DNA of 64,000 nt, taken from NCBI RefSeq assembly GCF_965225875.1, contig NZ_CBDDBS010000003.1, forward strand, positions 2,356,001-2,420,000, read 5' to 3'. The position numbers and the translations under genes are program-made. Source of the DNA: Haliscomenobacter sp965225875. Lineage in GTDB: Bacteria > Bacteroidota > Bacteroidia > Chitinophagales > Saprospiraceae. This document shows positions 63,801-64,000 of this stretch, piece by piece (the first letter of the stretch is position 1; every line of letters starts with the position of its first letter). The notes beneath the pieces were generated by a model. It was not told where the DNA came from. It was given only the letters and a program-made list of their open reading frames with translations, and made no database searches.

Positions 63801-64000
63801 CTCCGCAGCTGTTTCGTTTATAGGCAAACTTAAGTCAATGGCTTTCTGGAATTCACGTTTGGCTTTGGCCAAAACGCCTTGTTCATACAGCGTTACGCCG
63901 CGTTTGAAAGCTCGGTTGGCTTCGGTGTACACTGCTGTTTGCTGTGCGTGAAGGGAGAGGAAGCACAACAGCAGTAAAGGCAACAAAAGAACCTTTTTGG
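60864..64000 (-). CDS. Large secreted TPR protein (5' end beyond the window)
   Basis: At least 1,045 residues. The visible N-terminus KKVLLLPLLLLCFLSLHAQQ is a signal peptide whose Met codon lies just outside the window; a TTG at 63986 is a less likely start. The rest is some 20 or more TPR units (A-x3-Y-x2-A-x2-Y/F patterns; for example YNVADYAKALEFYNEV, YFELGNYQRALPYLEYYQ, LGLINYNAGNYDGAINYYKQ). It ends with a low-complexity tail. It resembles periplasmic TPR scaffolds encoded beside outer-membrane proteins in Bacteroidota; the partner is probably the barrel protein downstream (inference). Confidence 0.88.
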   Translation of the reverse strand, partial: KKVLLLPLLLLCFLSLHAQQTAVYTEANRAFKRGVTLYEQGVLAKAKREFQKAIDLSLPINETAAESFRTRAALYMAKCAVELRQKEGEIMTMDFIRSFRPDPEYQEALMDMGNYYFNVADYAKALEFYNEVPTLGMSKSTLTQMRFRQGYANFALKEFNLAKSFFRDVIAEADGEYYAPANYYMGLSSFFEGDYAQAATSLQIVESNPTYRPYIPFYLTQILFAQKKYQDVIAYAEPKANDKGIRDLKEIQQLVGQSYFELGNYQRALPYLEYYQENSKKLREEELYQIGYTQYQTGNFQKAIQTLKPLSGAESPIGQNAMFYLADCYLKVNQKNNALNALAAAKRLNFDPVIKEEATFNYAKLAYELNQPREAVANLTDFAPNSRYYQDAQRLLADVLLNYRDYQQALEIITDIRRRNGGGLQPQMQATYQKVAVNRGLQLLQNNENQAAREILQKSLENPIDMSVQAIALFWLGDVAHREKNYQESAQYLDRFLGLSRSISNLPEESSVATANYIQGYNLIKQDNYERARGFFQATVDGINRNRSLYRNDKVANNVLGDATLRLGDSFFKFNQYDNALRYYNEAIDRKYGGFDYAIYQKAIIEGLRGRRTEEIAALERLTRDFPGSEFADDALLRIGQTYQEIGRANDAIPHLQNLVTKYRGKSPLVNQGFLALGLINYNAGNYDGAINYYKQVFKNSPEASEANLARASLEEIYVKDLGKPGEYFAFLETIPGYKVDNLKRDSVNFRAAEIKYENADYPRAIEGFTSYIRSFPQGLYLSTAYFHRGDSYVATQQYSLALKDYDWVILQGAGKFYVKALEKGAVIAYNHELDFNKAYKYYSDLERASTDENIIFEAQLGAMRSAYRAGNKPAVAALAQKVASNPRANAAQISTANFYIGKQAFDNNDYTNALPALQKVVQTSDNEQTAEARYLIAFINYKQRNLDRAQQLCLEANQKSSAYPFWVAKSVLLLADVFADKGDLYNAKAALEALLENFDEDKDLVNTAKTRLAQINKQIEASSPLNKTPESNLLEFQKSGGGN

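Overview
The window is chromosomal DNA from a member of the Bacteroidota, most likely a Saprospiria (Haliscomenobacter/Lewinella-like) bacterium. The evidence is two large secreted proteins with type IX secretion (T9SS) C-terminal sorting domains (one a 2,000-residue SprB-repeat protein), LytS/LytTR two-component pairs, a tmRNA with a GESNYAMAA tag, almost no Shine-Dalgarno sequences, and promoters of the Bacteroidota form TTTG-N20-TAnnTTTG. The genus is an inference. No rRNA, tRNA, CRISPR array or prophage was recognised.

Layout. 1-2611: a peptidase-containing (C39) ABC exporter and the start of its HlyD partner. 2752-8772: the giant SprB-repeat T9SS cargo. 9050-13408: YceI protein, beta-helix protein and M61 peptidase. 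13692-20883: DoxX protein, LytS kinase, LytTR regulator and a five-gene operon (DUF2147, TolC, adaptor, FtsX-type permease, ATPase). 21016-25808: epimerase, Crp-type regulator and leuS. 25809-28317: hairpin repeats with an IS200-like (RAYT) transposase, an unidentified secreted protein and a TfoX-N protein. 28391-28780: tmRNA. 29129-36351: outer-membrane protein, lysine/alanine-dehydrogenase-like enzyme, purC, a Cys-repeat secreted protein head-to-head with a two-component system, and YqgE. 36418-39227: fabD and a second LytS/LytTR pair. 39674-48772: second T9SS cargo, an AT-rich orphan, an EEP-family hydrolase, dapB and mutS. 48993-58880: ferredoxin, TPR kinase, Usp-like protein, a trehalase/response-regulator/kinase operon, and a FIST sensor with a hybrid kinase. 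59122-64000: an outer-membrane barrel protein and a large TPR protein cut by the window edge.

The strongest regulatory signal is a predicted LytTR regulon. The box TTTGTCCACTTCAGC lies exactly 32 nt upstream of GAATTTTTG in front of both the DoxX gene and the efflux operon, which flank the lytS/lytTR pair. Each box belongs to an array with a 21-bp period, the geometry expected of LytTR sites. This suggests that the two-component system controls both neighbours, and it fixes the DoxX start codon.

The window is also rich in palindromic intergenic elements. Two 115-nt hairpin elements (45752 and 55812) share a conserved 21-nt loop, compensated stem changes and an outward promoter. A 162-nt palindrome (58888) is flanked by AAAAAAG direct repeats. 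There are REP-like hairpins beside the RAYT transposase, a pair of mirror hairpins (31831), a 45-nt dispersed repeat (9802/22870), and 21-bp and 30-bp tandem palindromic repeats. Most gene functions are conventional housekeeping, envelope or signalling; the novelty lies mainly in the regulatory arrays, the palindromic elements and a few orphan proteins.
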